Positions 1-7,999 of a stretch of DNA of 64,000 bases are shown here, piece after piece. Under the pieces are notes generated by a model that did no database searches, was not told the DNA's origin, and saw nothing but the letters and a program-made list of their open reading frames with translations. The DNA is taken from contig CALIKV010000010.1 of NCBI GenBank assembly GCA_938017505.1, forward strand, positions 1-64,000. The letters are read 5' to 3'. The stretch is from an uncultured Sulfolobales archaeon (lineage in GTDB: Archaea; Thermoproteota; Thermoprotei_A; Sulfolobales; NBVN01). A program made the position numbers and the translations under genes. Numbering within the stretch: the first letter of the stretch is position 1; each line of letters starts with the position of its first letter.

Positions 1-162
1 GTCAATAGAATACCTATAAGGACTTGAAACAAGGCTGGTGAAATCCCGATATCTCGCATATTCCTGTCAATAGAATACCTATAAGGACTTGAAACATAAG
101 CTTATCGTTATATGTCGGTTGGGTGTTTTATAGTCAATAGAATACCTATAAGGACTTGTTTC
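1..162 (+). CRISPR. Distal end of a CRISPR array (three repeats)
   Basis: A 30-base repeat starts with GTCAATAGAATACC and ends with GGACTTGAAAC. It lies at 1-30 and 66-95, and a third copy at 133-162 is degenerate in its last four bases (TTTC instead of AAAC). The spacers are 35 bases (31-65) and 37 bases (96-132) and differ from each other. The 3' GAAAC end is typical of archaeal repeats and sets the crRNA direction as rightward. The altered last repeat marks the leader-distal end, so the leader and most spacers lie left of the window. No complete cas gene is seen nearby, only a cas6-like fragment. Confidence 0.95.
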
Positions 163-173
163 AATTCATTCTT
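159..173 (+). repeat. 15-base inverted repeat, left copy
   Basis: TTTCAATTCATTCTT begins inside the corrupted end of the last CRISPR repeat. Its exact reverse complement lies at 1187-1201. Read on the minus strand with the preceding base it ends in ATTGAAAC, which resembles the 3' handle of another CRISPR repeat type. Whether it is a recombination scar or chance in A/T-rich DNA is not settled. Confidence 0.5.
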
Positions 174-282
174 GTTTGATATTGTTTTGTGGATAGTTTT
201 TGTGTGTTTTTCTTTAACCTCTTTACGAAATAGCGACAATTTAAGTTTTGTTAGGGGGTTGTTTGTGATGTGTTGAAGAAAG

Positions 283-293
283 ATTTATATATT
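283..293 (+). promoter_or_regulatory. Archaeal TATA box
   Basis: The stretch ATTTATATATTA, preceded by a purine-rich GAAAG that could be a BRE, is a good archaeal promoter. It predicts transcription from about 315, upstream of the small ORF at 388. The spacing to the ORF is long (about 70 bases), so a second weak element near 363-369 (TATATAG) may be used instead. Confidence 0.45.
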
Positions 294-387
294 AGGTCAT
301 AGTAATATAGTTTGGTGATTATTATTATGAGTTAAGAGTGTTTCTGAGTCGAGAGCAACACTATATAGTTGGGCATTCTACGCTGGT

Positions 388-579
388 ATGAAGATGTTGG
401 AGCAGCTTGAGAAGATATATGGTGAGGATAAGGCGGATAAGCGTATGTATACTTTACTCCTCACCCTAAGAGCTGAAGAACTACCAAACAGATTCAGAAG
501 ACAGTTGATAAATGCCGTCGTGGAGATGAAGCTCGAGGGAGTTAGTTTCCCGCCTGAGGTAAGAGAAGAGAGAGTGTAG
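388..579 (+). CDS. Small hypothetical protein, possibly 3'-truncated
   Basis: A 63-residue, charged, helix-prone ORF (rich in Glu, Lys, Arg and Leu) without a recognised domain. Its amino-acid composition looks genuine, and a promoter lies upstream. Its stop at 577-579 falls exactly where the opposite-strand cas6-like similarity gives out, so both ORFs probably end at an old rearrangement joint and this protein may be the N-terminal part of something longer. There is no clear Shine-Dalgarno sequence before the ATG; a second ATG follows two codons later. No function is proposed. Confidence 0.45.
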   Translation: MKMLEQLEKIYGEDKADKRMYTLLLTLRAEELPNRFRRQLINAVVEMKLEGVSFPPEVREERV

Positions 580-1149
580 AGCATCGACGAGTACTACAGG
601 TACAGCACCGCAATACTTAGTGTCCCCCTGCATCGGGTTGAAGTAAGTTGGTGTTAAGAACTCAATATCTATCTCGTCCAGAAGCTCGCCAGACCTGACG
701 ATACTGATGGGGTCAATAAACTCAAGCCCCACTCTCTCAATCACGAACTCATACCCCTTAACACTAAACCTCAACTCACCAGCACTCGAAAGCAACACAT
801 GCAGAAACCTAACACCCAAATCCTCCACAAGAAAAACAACACTCATCGAACCGCGAGCACCAGGCTCAAAAACAACATTACCATCAACCAAAAACCTAGA
901 AGAAGACCCCCCAGGAAAAACAACCTCATACCCAGAATCAAACATCAGAGGCCTAAGCGAGAAAACAGCCTTCCTCCTACCACCAACCTCAACCCCCTCA
1001 TGAAGAACCAAACCAAAATCAGAATCAAACCTCGAAACCAAACCAACAAAACCAGCCCTACACTCATGACCAACAAACCAAGGCAACCCACCACCAGACA
1101 CAGCCCTCAACACAAACTTAACCACAACAATCAAAACAACCACCAACAA
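481..1149 (-). pseudogene. cas6: Truncated Cas6-like CRISPR endoribonuclease
   Basis: Cas6 cuts CRISPR transcripts within the repeat. The first 190 residues look like a Cas6: a beta-rich N-terminus, His50 in LHEG (the place of the catalytic His in Pyrococcus Cas6), a following basic GGRRKAVFS strand, and the middle-domain motif FLTPTYFNP near 164-172 followed by VPVVLVDAL. The C-terminal part with the glycine-rich loop is missing. From residue 191 on, the frame overlaps the opposite-strand ORF 388-579 and looks like read-through. Typical Cas6 proteins are about 240-290 residues. The start is TTG at 1149 with GGTG five bases upstream. The coding strand is strikingly G/T-rich (long A/C-only runs on the plus strand at 780-1170), unlike the neighbours, which suggests transfer or decay. 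Probably inactive. Confidence 0.6.
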
Positions 1150-1186
1150 AAATACACCAACAAAAAATAAATCAAAGTATCAGAGA

Positions 1187-1201
1187 AAGAATGAATTGAA
1201 A
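1187..1201 (-). repeat. 15-base inverted repeat, right copy
   Basis: Exact reverse complement of 159-173. On the plus strand it reads AAGAATGAATTGAAA followed by G, so it ends in ATTGAAAG, the handle seen in many crenarchaeal CRISPR repeats. The two copies bracket the cas6 fragment and the small ORF (about 1 kb). Confidence 0.5.
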
Positions 1202-1274
1202 GACCGCTAGTTTATCAGCGCCTTAACATGTTTTTAGGAACGATTGATATCAATAAAAAGTGAGTTGAAGGAGT

Positions 1275-1544
1275 TCATCCACCAGCGGCTATTGGGAAGA
1301 GCAGTATTTTATCCCCATCGTTGAGTCTTGAGTCAAGGTCGCTAACCATTCTGCCGTTGACCGCTATTAAAAGCTCCCCCCTCGTAATCGCGACCTTTAA
1401 TTCCTCCACGGTGCTCGCGTTCGCTGTCGAGGCTAAACTTGAGATCAAGTCACGAAGGGTTCCTCCCTCCGCGAGCTCCGCCCAAAGCCATTCCCTCCCT
1501 ATCTTCCTAGCTGCATAGCCTATGAATTCGATCAAAACCTTCAC
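1275..1544 (-). CDS. MoaD/ThiS-family ubiquitin-like sulfur carrier
   Basis: A small beta-grasp protein of the MoaD family ending in IAAGG. The exposed Gly-Gly is the site of adenylation and thiocarboxylation when sulfur is delivered to the pterin dithiolene. It sits 58 bases downstream of the tungsten enzyme gene on the same strand, a common pairing for aldehyde ferredoxin oxidoreductases, so a role in tungstopterin assembly is likely. I place the start at GTG 1544 because GGTGA lies at 1556-1552, seven bases upstream; the alternative GTG at 1553 overlaps that signal. A second MoaD occurs at 21549, so this copy may be dedicated to AOR. A SAMP-like conjugation role cannot be excluded. Confidence 0.85.
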   Translation of the reverse strand: MKVLIEFIGYAARKIGREWLWAELAEGGTLRDLISSLASTANASTVEELKVAITRGELLIAVNGRMVSDLDSRLNDGDKILLFPIAAGG

Positions 1545-1602
1545 GTTATTCACCTAAAGGTAATAGGGTTGTATTTGTTATAAAAATGTATTTAAGTTTA
1601 AG

Positions 1603-3495
1603 TTAAGCGAGTTTCCCCGCCTCTTGTAACTCGTCCGCAACGTAGCTGAGCCCGAGGTCCTCCAGCCTCTTCCTAGTCGGTATGCCCGTCTTGACGTCCC
1701 ATCCTCTCACAGTGTAGTAGTCGTCCAAGAGCTTGTCTAGCTCAAACACCTGCCCCTTCGCCGGAGTTCTTGGGAACGGCACCTTCTGTATCCTCTCCGG
1801 CAGCCAGTCCTCCTTCCTCGTGAAGCCCTCCCTGACGTTGAACGCCCTCTCGAGGTTGTACACCCTCTCGCCTACGAGCCAGAGGTAGTTCGAGTCCTTG
1901 AACTCCTCAACGCCCGTGGCTGCGTAGAGGATCTTTCCAAGCCACTCCATGGTCTTCTCAACGCTCTCGTAGCCCGCGGTCTGAACGAGCTCCGCGAACG
2001 CACACCAGCCAGCCGCCTCGAAGGCCGCTATCTGGTCCTGTACTTTCTTGTTCAGGAGTCCCTTGCCCTCAACTGCCAGGGGATCTACCCTCTCCGGCAT
2101 GCCGAGTATCTCGTACTTATTCCATCCTATCATGTGACTGCCTCCTATGTTCGACGTCGCGTAGCTGAGTCCATGGGCCTTCGCAGCCCTCGGGTCATAG
2201 GCCGGCAGCTCGAGACGCTTGCTATGCATGGCGAACTTCTCAGCACCCCTACCGATTACCTCGGCAGCCCTAACAGTGCCCTCAGCCAGCACGTTGCCTA
2301 TGCCTTCCCTGAGAGCTATCTTCCTTATGAGCTCGACCATTACGTCTCCATCACCCCACCTGAGCCTTAGGCCATCTGTTTCCTTCTCCGTTATTATGCC
2401 CTTCTCGTAGAGCTCCATAGCGAACGCTATCGTAGCTCCAGCGGATATGGTGTCGACGCCGTACTTGTCCGCGAGCATGTTAGCGTAGGCTATTGCCTCG
2501 AGGTTCGTAACGCCCGTAGTTGACCCGAAGCTCCAATGGCTCTCGTACTCTGGGAAGTCGTGAATCAGTCCCGCGTACGGTCCCTTAGTCAGCTTCCACC
2601 TCTTACCGCACTTTATCATGCAGCCGAAGCAGCCCACGTGTTTAACTACGTACTTCTCGAGCACTTCAGGCCTCCAAACCTCAACGTTCTCCAACTCGGT
2701 GTTCTTGAAGTTGTAGGTTGGGTGATGGCCTAAGGTGTAGAACTGGTAGACTATGGAGTTCGTGCCAAGACTGTGGAACGCCTCGAATAGGGGACTCTTC
2801 TTATATACCTCGACTTGCTCCTTAACGAGCTCGTTGAAGAACTCTGGGTTGAAGAGCTCGGGCCTCTTAGTACCGCGCACAACTACTGCCTTGAGGTTCT
2901 TAGAGCCCAAGACCGCCCCTCCACCGCCCCTCCCCGGAGTCCTATAGTCGTCAGTCACGAGGCACGCTATCCTAACGAGCCTCTCGCCGGCTGGCCCTAT
3001 GGTCAGCATCCTTGCGTCTCTGTCCGTTTCCTCCTTAAGCATCTCCACGGTCGCGTCAACCGTGGACCCCCACACGTGGCTCGCATCCCTCAACTCAACT
3101 GTATTGTCGTATATCCACACATACGTCGGCTTCTCGGCTCTGCCCTCGATAACTATGGCGTCGTATCCCGCGAACTTGACTTCGGCAGCGAAGAATCCGC
3201 CGCCAGTAGACCTGAAGTATCCGCCAGTTAGGGGGGACTTGAACATGGCGTATATTTTGTGGAAGCTCTGGGCAGAGGTTCCGGTAAGCGGGCTGAATGA
3301 GAGGACCATCTTGTTCTCGGGGCCCAAGGGGTCGGCTCCGGGCTTAAGCTCGTCCCACAGTATTTTGGCACCGAACCCCCTAGCCCCTACGAAGTCCCTA
3401 GCTAACTCGTAGGGAGTGTCGACCTTGGTCGCGGTCTTATGAGTTAAGTCTATCCTAAGGATCTTACCAGCATAAGAGTGTAGCTTGCTGGCCAT
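1603..3495 (-). CDS. aor: Aldehyde ferredoxin oxidoreductase (tungsten enzyme)
   Basis: A tungsten-pterin enzyme that oxidises aldehydes to acids with ferredoxin as acceptor, in the cytoplasm. The protein has 630 residues, close to the family's 600-650. The [4Fe-4S] ligands are visible as Cys289, Cys292 and Cys296 (CFGCMIKC) plus Cys498 (GWCAF), matching the four cluster cysteines of Pyrococcus AOR. The GRGGGGAVLGSKNLKA stretch near 188-203 and DPRAAKAHGL near 434-443 are family hallmarks. Start ATG 3495 has GGTGA five bases upstream; the GTG at 3504 would overlap that signal. A MoaD-like gene follows. In peptide fermenters AOR removes aldehydes released by 2-keto acid oxidoreductases. The subfamily (AOR, FOR or WOR) and thus the substrate range is not decided. 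Confidence 0.93.
   Translation of the reverse strand: MASKLHSYAGKILRIDLTHKTATKVDTPYELARDFVGARGFGAKILWDELKPGADPLGPENKMVLSFSPLTGTSAQSFHKIYAMFKSPLTGGYFRSTGGGFFAAEVKFAGYDAIVIEGRAEKPTYVWIYDNTVELRDASHVWGSTVDATVEMLKEETDRDARMLTIGPAGERLVRIACLVTDDYRTPGRGGGGAVLGSKNLKAVVVRGTKRPELFNPEFFNELVKEQVEVYKKSPLFEAFHSLGTNSIVYQFYTLGHHPTYNFKNTELENVEVWRPEVLEKYVVKHVGCFGCMIKCGKRWKLTKGPYAGLIHDFPEYESHWSFGSTTGVTNLEAIAYANMLADKYGVDTISAGATIAFAMELYEKGIITEKETDGLRLRWGDGDVMVELIRKIALREGIGNVLAEGTVRAAEVIGRGAEKFAMHSKRLELPAYDPRAAKAHGLSYATSNIGGSHMIGWNKYEILGMPERVDPLAVEGKGLLNKKVQDQIAAFEAAGWCAFAELVQTAGYESVEKTMEWLGKILYAATGVEEFKDSNYLWLVGERVYNLERAFNVREGFTRKEDWLPERIQKVPFPRTPAKGQVFELDKLLDDYYTVRGWDVKTGIPTRKRLEDLGLSYVADELQEAGKLA
1998..2000 (-). 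other. Fourth iron-sulfur cysteine codon of AOR
   Basis: The GCA triplet at 1998-2000 reads TGC on the minus strand and is Cys498 of the AOR, expected to be the distal ligand of the [4Fe-4S] cluster. Its presence together with the upstream CxxCxxxC argues that the enzyme is intact. Confidence 0.6.
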
Positions 3496-3538
3496 ATGAT
3501 TCACCTAAGTTTTGTTCATTTATTTTGGAGTTTCAAAG

Positions 3539-3551
3539 TTTATATTTTTTA
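3539..3551 (-). promoter_or_regulatory. Promoter of the aor-moaD operon
   Basis: On the minus strand the sequence GAGTAAAAAATATAAAC contains a BRE/TATA-like element. It predicts a transcript start near 3519 and a short leader of about 24 bases carrying the GGTGA signal before ATG 3495. Confidence 0.6.
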
Positions 3552-3597
3552 CTCTTTCCTCACGCCGCGCTTAGGACTCCAACGATAGTTGGCTTGA

Positions 3598-3743
3598 GAT
3601 AGTAAAAGTTGCTTACTCCTCAAGGACCCGTGCATTCCAAAGCAACCGTTGACCCAGTCAGCTGCGCTATATGACGGATTCGGGAGCTCTATCAAGTTCG
3701 TAATAGACGTTGTTGGACCATTCCTCGGTAAAAGCCTTGGGTG
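3598..3743 (+). pseudogene. Possible coding remnant in the 3.5-3.9 kb gap
   Basis: This 378-base gap holds no clear gene. One plus-strand frame between stops (48 codons, ending at TGA 3741) has a protein-like end reading YDGFGSSIKFVIDVVGPFLG, with no ATG or GTG start and only a TTG inside. It may be the tail of a decayed gene or chance. Apart from this the gap contains the aor promoter and, near 3843-3851, a weak A/T element before the next gene. Confidence 0.2.
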
Positions 3744-3882
3744 AGGGGGAAGGCAAGACGGAGGAGGGATTTAGTAAGGCGATTCTAGGATTGCACGTGT
3801 AACCTCACCCAGGGAGTTCTCCACGAGATTACGCTGGTCGAAGGTTATTAACCCCTGAACTGTATTAGAGTTGAGGGTCTTC

Positions 3883-4239
3883 ATGCCTAGGCAGCCTTTG
3901 ATAGATCACTACGAGTTCGGCGGGATCATCATCAAAGGAGTTGAGTACGATCACGATCTCGTGGTGACTCCTGACGGCCTTTTAAAGGATTGGTGGCGTG
4001 TCGAGGGACACAGAGTCCAGCTAGCGGATGTGAGGGATCTCCTCAACGTGAGAGCAGACTTAGTTGTCATAGGGACTGGTTATGAAGGGATGATGAGGGT
4101 TGACGACGAAGTGGTCGAGTCTTTCAGGAGGTCGGGTCTAGAAGTACACGTGGCTAGATCTAGGCAAGCCGTGAGGAGGTACAATGATGAGGTGAGCAAG
4201 GGCAGGAGAGTTCTCCTCCTGATTCACCTAACGTGCTAG
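3883..4239 (+). CDS. Mth938-like domain protein
   Basis: A 118-residue protein with the Mth938-like (NDUFAF3/DUF498) fold signature: the start IDHYEFGGIIIKGVEYDHDL, an LVVIGTGYEG strand-turn near 65-75 and an E-rich helix ending in LEVHVARSRQAVRRYN. Members occur widely in archaea and relate to a mitochondrial complex I assembly factor; the archaeal function is not known. Start ATG 3883 is chosen because GAGGG lies five bases upstream, which makes the TTG at 3871 unlikely. It is a lone gene between the divergent aor operon and the ABC exporter genes. Confidence 0.75.
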   Translation: MPRQPLIDHYEFGGIIIKGVEYDHDLVVTPDGLLKDWWRVEGHRVQLADVRDLLNVRADLVVIGTGYEGMMRVDDEVVESFRRSGLEVHVARSRQAVRRYNDEVSKGRRVLLLIHLTC

Positions 4240-4282
4240 CGGCATTTTAAGTCTAAAAACTACTATATAGGGGTTAAGGCAG

Positions 4283-4993
4283 TTGACCGCGGTTGATGTC
4301 AGGGACCTTAGGAAGGATTACGGGAACTTCACAGCGCTTAAGGGGATAACGTTTAAAGTGTATCCAGGGGAGGTCTACGGTCTCGTAGGTCCTAACGGCG
4401 CTGGGAAGACGACCACCTTGAGAATACTCGCAACCCTGATCAAGCCTACGGAAGGGAGCGCCTTCGTCCACGGGATAGACGTCGTCAGAGAGCCTGAGAG
4501 CGTGAGGAAGCTCATAACTTACTTGCCTGAGGAGGCAGGTTCCTATAGACACTTGACCGGGAGGGAGTACCTAAGGCTAATAGCTAAGGTATACGGGCTC
4601 GGTGAGGAAGTAGTTAATGAGGGGATTGAGATAAGCGGCTTAGGAGGGGACATAGACAAGTACACTGGCACCTACAGTAAAGGCATGAAGAGGAGGCTTC
4701 AAGTGGCTAGAGCCTTGATGGTCAAGCCTAAGGTAGCTATACTTGACGAACCGACGTCGGGGCTTGACGTAATACACGCAGTATATATAAGGGGGGTTAT
4801 AAGGGAATATGCACGAAGGCTTGGCGTGACTTTCATAGTATCGTCGCACAACATGCTTGAAGTGGAGTACCTGTGTGATGAGTTGGCCTTGATTGACAAG
4901 GGAGTTATCGTGGCTGAGGGACGTGTTAGGGAACTGCTCGATATATATAATGCGGAGAACCTTGAGGAGCTCTTCACGCGTTTGGTGAGGTAA
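4283..4993 (+). CDS. ABC-2 type exporter, ATP-binding subunit
   Basis: Cytoplasmic ATPase of an ABC exporter. It has Walker A GPNGAGKT at 36-43, a signature YSKGM at 131-135, Walker B VAILDEP at 151-157 and an SSHN switch histidine near 188. The EA-type Q-loop region (LPEE) and length of 236 residues fit the multidrug/Na+ (CcmA/NatA) class. Start TTG 4283 lies about where transcription would begin from the TATA element at 4261-4270, so the message may be nearly leaderless. The permease gene begins at the next base, so the two form an operon. The substrate is unknown. Confidence 0.88.
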   Translation: MTAVDVRDLRKDYGNFTALKGITFKVYPGEVYGLVGPNGAGKTTTLRILATLIKPTEGSAFVHGIDVVREPESVRKLITYLPEEAGSYRHLTGREYLRLIAKVYGLGEEVVNEGIEISGLGGDIDKYTGTYSKGMKRRLQVARALMVKPKVAILDEPTSGLDVIHAVYIRGVIREYARRLGVTFIVSSHNMLEVEYLCDELALIDKGVIVAEGRVRELLDIYNAENLEELFTRLVR

Positions 4994-6310
4994 ATGATCG
5001 AGGAGTTAGCGATTAAGGAGATTAAAGTGATGTTGAGAGACAAGAAGATCCTAATCCCGACTATAGTCCTCCCGTTAATAATATTCGTCGCGTTGGGAGG
5101 CGTCATGAGGTTTGCCATGACTTCCGCCATACAGGGGGTTGAGAGGGAGGTAACTAAGATGAACCTCTACGTATGTGATCTGGATAAAGGGTTCTTCACT
5201 CAGTTAATGTTCTCCTCATTAAGGAGTCTGTTAAAGAACTTCACGTTGGCTCACGAATGCGACGAAAGCGGTTTAAGGGAGGCTCTGAGTCAAGGTAAGT
5301 ACTCCCTAGCTGTCTTGGTGCCTTCCAACGCCACGGAGGTCTTCAGAAACTCGTTGCCTGTTAAACTGCTAGTCTACGGCAGGGTCTCCGGCATCTCTTT
5401 CACCTCGTTAGGCGCTACTGCAGTTGCCAACACCTTCGTGAACGTGCTCACCGAGGCTCTGAGAGCGTATTTAGTCGCCTCAGGAGGCATGAACCCCAAC
5501 TTCACGCTAATGCCCGTCCAGGCGTCAACGCAGCTCCTCTTCAGGGACGAGATCGTAGATGCCGGGACGTTAAGCGCGTTGTCGATGTCCAGTTACGTTC
5601 TGTTCTTCGTGCCTCTGATCCTCGTCACAAGCGGGCTCAGTTACGCGACAACTCTCATGGCCTACGAGAACGAGGAGAAAACCCTTGAGATACTCCTCTC
5701 ACTGCCTGTTAAGAGGAGAACCATACTGATGTCTAAGGTCGTCGGGGTCTTATTCCTCATAATCCTTTCGGCAATCTCCTTCTTCGCGGGCTTCGTGTTC
5801 TACATAACGTCCATCTTCACGGCGGTGTCAGAATCGTTAGCTAGCGAGACCAGTGTAACGATACAGCTGGAGACCATTATGACTTTGATAAGCCCTACCA
5901 CCATAGCTCTAACAGCTGTTTCAGTGTTGGTGACGTTGCTCAACGCAGCGGGTCTAGGACTCTTAATAGGCTCCATATCGCCCGACGTCAGGACTGCAGG
6001 AACGTACTCAGGACCTCTCACAATGATCTTCATAGTTCCCTCACTGCTCCTGGCTTACATGGATTTAGGGTCACTGGGGGTTGGAGGCCTGGTTATGAGC
6101 CTCCTCATATCCCCCTTCATAACCCCGCTTATAGTCCTTAAGGCGTTCCTGGAGGGCTTTGAGTGGTTAGCGTACGCGTCGATAGTGTTCGGGGTTGTGT
6201 TCATATCCCTCTTCATATACTTGGCGTCTAAGATAATCAGCTCGGAGAGGATATTCCTGATGCAGTTCAGGATCTCGCTGCGAAGAGGGAAGGGAAGGAG
6301 GCTCGTTTAG
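4994..6310 (+). CDS. ABC-2 type exporter, membrane subunit
   Basis: A 438-residue permease of the NatB/ABC-2 family. One membrane helix lies near residues 15-37, followed by an extracellular domain of about 170 residues (beta-rich, several Asn-x-Thr/Ser sites), then about five helices from residue 200 to 420. The intracellular EEKTLEILLSLPVKRRTIL coupling segment after the second helix is characteristic. The C-terminus is basic. It pairs with the ATPase that ends one base before. Likely exported substrates are sodium ions, drugs or lipid-like compounds, but nothing in the sequence decides. Confidence 0.85.
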   Translation: MIEELAIKEIKVMLRDKKILIPTIVLPLIIFVALGGVMRFAMTSAIQGVEREVTKMNLYVCDLDKGFFTQLMFSSLRSLLKNFTLAHECDESGLREALSQGKYSLAVLVPSNATEVFRNSLPVKLLVYGRVSGISFTSLGATAVANTFVNVLTEALRAYLVASGGMNPNFTLMPVQASTQLLFRDEIVDAGTLSALSMSSYVLFFVPLILVTSGLSYATTLMAYENEEKTLEILLSLPVKRRTILMSKVVGVLFLIILSAISFFAGFVFYITSIFTAVSESLASETSVTIQLETIMTLISPTTIALTAVSVLVTLLNAAGLGLLIGSISPDVRTAGTYSGPLTMIFIVPSLLLAYMDLGSLGVGGLVMSLLISPFITPLIVLKAFLEGFEWLAYASIVFGVVFISLFIYLASKIISSERIFLMQFRISLRRGKGRRLV

Positions 6311-6373
6311 CCCTGCCTACTGGCGTCACGTCCCCTTCTAAGTCGTCACCCCGTTCTCACGGATCACGTAAAC

Positions 6374-6383
6374 CTTAAATACT
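6374..6383 (+). promoter_or_regulatory. Promoter of the AMP phosphorylase gene
   Basis: CTTAAATACT, preceded by AAAC, is a TATA-like element that predicts a start near 6404, leaving a leader of about 17 bases with AGGCGGT before ATG 6421. Confidence 0.5.
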
Positions 6384-6420
6384 GGGTTAGGTAGAATTAC
6401 TCGCTAGGTAGGCGGTCTCA

Positions 6421-7926
6421 ATGCTCGTTAACGTTAAGGTTCTTGAGGCTGATGTAGGGGATTTAAGGGTTGTTTTGATGCCCAGAAGCATCGCTGCGGC
6501 CGTTGGGGTCTCAGGAGGGTTGAGAGTTAGGTTAAGGAACGGTGAGAGGTCAACCACTGCTTGGGTCATGGTTGATGAGCTGGAGGGCGACGCTGTGTTT
6601 CTGAGCAAGCAAGTCTCAGAGCTTTTAGGAAATCCTAAGAGGGTCGACGTCTGTATTCACTCGCCAACCCCAGCCGTCGATTACATCAAGAAGAAGCTCA
6701 ACGGCCTTAAGTTAAGTCAGGACGAGATATACACGGTGATTAGAGAAGTCGTTGCAGGGGTCCTGAGCGACGCGGAGATATCCGCGTTCGTGGCTGCCCA
6801 GACCAGCGTCGGGATGGACGTTGACGAGATGACTTCCCTAACGAGAGCCATGGTTGAGACGGGAAACGTACTCAAGTTCGAGGAACCTGCATACGACATA
6901 CACTCCATCGGCGGCGTTCCAGGGAACTCGAAAGTCTCCATAGTTGCTGTCCCCATAGCGGCTTCGGCAGGCGTCTTCATACCTAAGACCTCTTCAAGAG
7001 CTATAACGTCCCCCGCGGGGACTGCCGACACCATGGAGGTCTTCGCGCCCGTGACGTTCACTACGGAGGAGGTCATCGAGCTGGCTAAGAAGGTTAGGGG
7101 ATTCATCATATGGGGAGGGACTCTCAACCTAGCTCCGGCCGATGACATACTCATACGCGTTGAGCACCAACTCAAGCTAGACCCGACCTCTCAGATGATA
7201 GCTTCGATACTCTCCAAGAAGTTGAGCATGGGCATAAGTAACTTGATCGTGGACATACCTACGGGGAGGGATGCGAAGGTTGGGAGCGTTGAGGAGGCAC
7301 GGAATCTGTCGTCGATATTCACTCAAGTGGGGGGCAGGTTAGGGATTAACCTGAGGTGCGCGATAACGTACGGAGGGCAACCGATAGGCTACACAATAGG
7401 CCCTGCGCTAGAGGCTCAGGAGGCGCTAGAGACGTTCATGAATAAGGGTCCTATGTCCGTTAAGGAGAAGGCTGTGGCCCTGGCGGGTTTAACGCTTGAG
7501 ATGGCTGGAGTAGCTCCTAAGGGAGGCGGTCGTAAAGTGGCGTCCGAGATACTTGAGTCGGGCAAGGCTTATCAGGCCTTTAAAGCCATTGTGGAGGCTA
7601 TGGGCGGCTCCCCTGACGTGAGACCCGACGAAATACCTCTCGGCAGGTATAAAGCGGAGGTTAAAGCGCCGATAGACGGCTACGTGACGGGCGTTCACAA
7701 CAAACCGTTGACGCAGATAGCCATGGCAGCTGGGGCACCGTTCGATAAAGGAGCTGGTGTGAGGCTCCACGTGAAGGGAGGGCACAGGGTTAAGGAAGGA
7801 CAAGTGTTGTTGGAGATCTACAGCAACTCAGAGACGCTCCTGGACGAAGCGTTGAAGCTGGTAAACAGCCTTAAACCGATAGTGATTGAGGGGATGTTGC
7901 TAGAGACGCTCCCGGAATACATTTGA
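6421..7926 (+). CDS. deoA: AMP phosphorylase
   Basis: Archaeal thymidine-phosphorylase relative that phosphorolyses AMP (also CMP and UMP) to the base and ribose 1,5-bisphosphate. The protein has 501 residues, the usual archaeal length. About 85 N-terminal residues form the archaea-specific domain, followed by the helical domain, the phosphate-binding region with KTSSRAITSPAGTADTMEVF (near 190-210) and a C-terminal domain with HVKGGHRVKEGQVL. In archaea the product feeds R15P isomerase and form III RubisCO; neither gene is in this window. The gene stands alone with its own promoter. Confidence 0.92.
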   Translation: MLVNVKVLEADVGDLRVVLMPRSIAAAVGVSGGLRVRLRNGERSTTAWVMVDELEGDAVFLSKQVSELLGNPKRVDVCIHSPTPAVDYIKKKLNGLKLSQDEIYTVIREVVAGVLSDAEISAFVAAQTSVGMDVDEMTSLTRAMVETGNVLKFEEPAYDIHSIGGVPGNSKVSIVAVPIAASAGVFIPKTSSRAITSPAGTADTMEVFAPVTFTTEEVIELAKKVRGFIIWGGTLNLAPADDILIRVEHQLKLDPTSQMIASILSKKLSMGISNLIVDIPTGRDAKVGSVEEARNLSSIFTQVGGRLGINLRCAITYGGQPIGYTIGPALEAQEALETFMNKGPMSVKEKAVALAGLTLEMAGVAPKGGGRKVASEILESGKAYQAFKAIVEAMGGSPDVRPDEIPLGRYKAEVKAPIDGYVTGVHNKPLTQIAMAAGAPFDKGAGVRLHVKGGHRVKEGQVLLEIYSNSETLLDEALKLVNSLKPIVIEGMLLETLPEYI

Positions 7927-7999
7927 CCCTGAAAGCGTCGTTAACCACCCTCAAATAGATGGGACCTCTCGAAGCAGTTCCTTCAAAACGCTTTAAACG

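Noticed and set aside
707-1170. Plus-strand frames of Thr/Pro/Asn-rich protein
   Set aside because: They are shadows of the G/T-rich minus-strand cas6-like frame; composition is biased and no promoter or ribosome site is present.
4181-4222. ATGATGA and CTGA within the end of the Mth938-like gene
   Set aside because: The spacing of about 29 bases does not fit a C/D sRNA and it is inside coding sequence.
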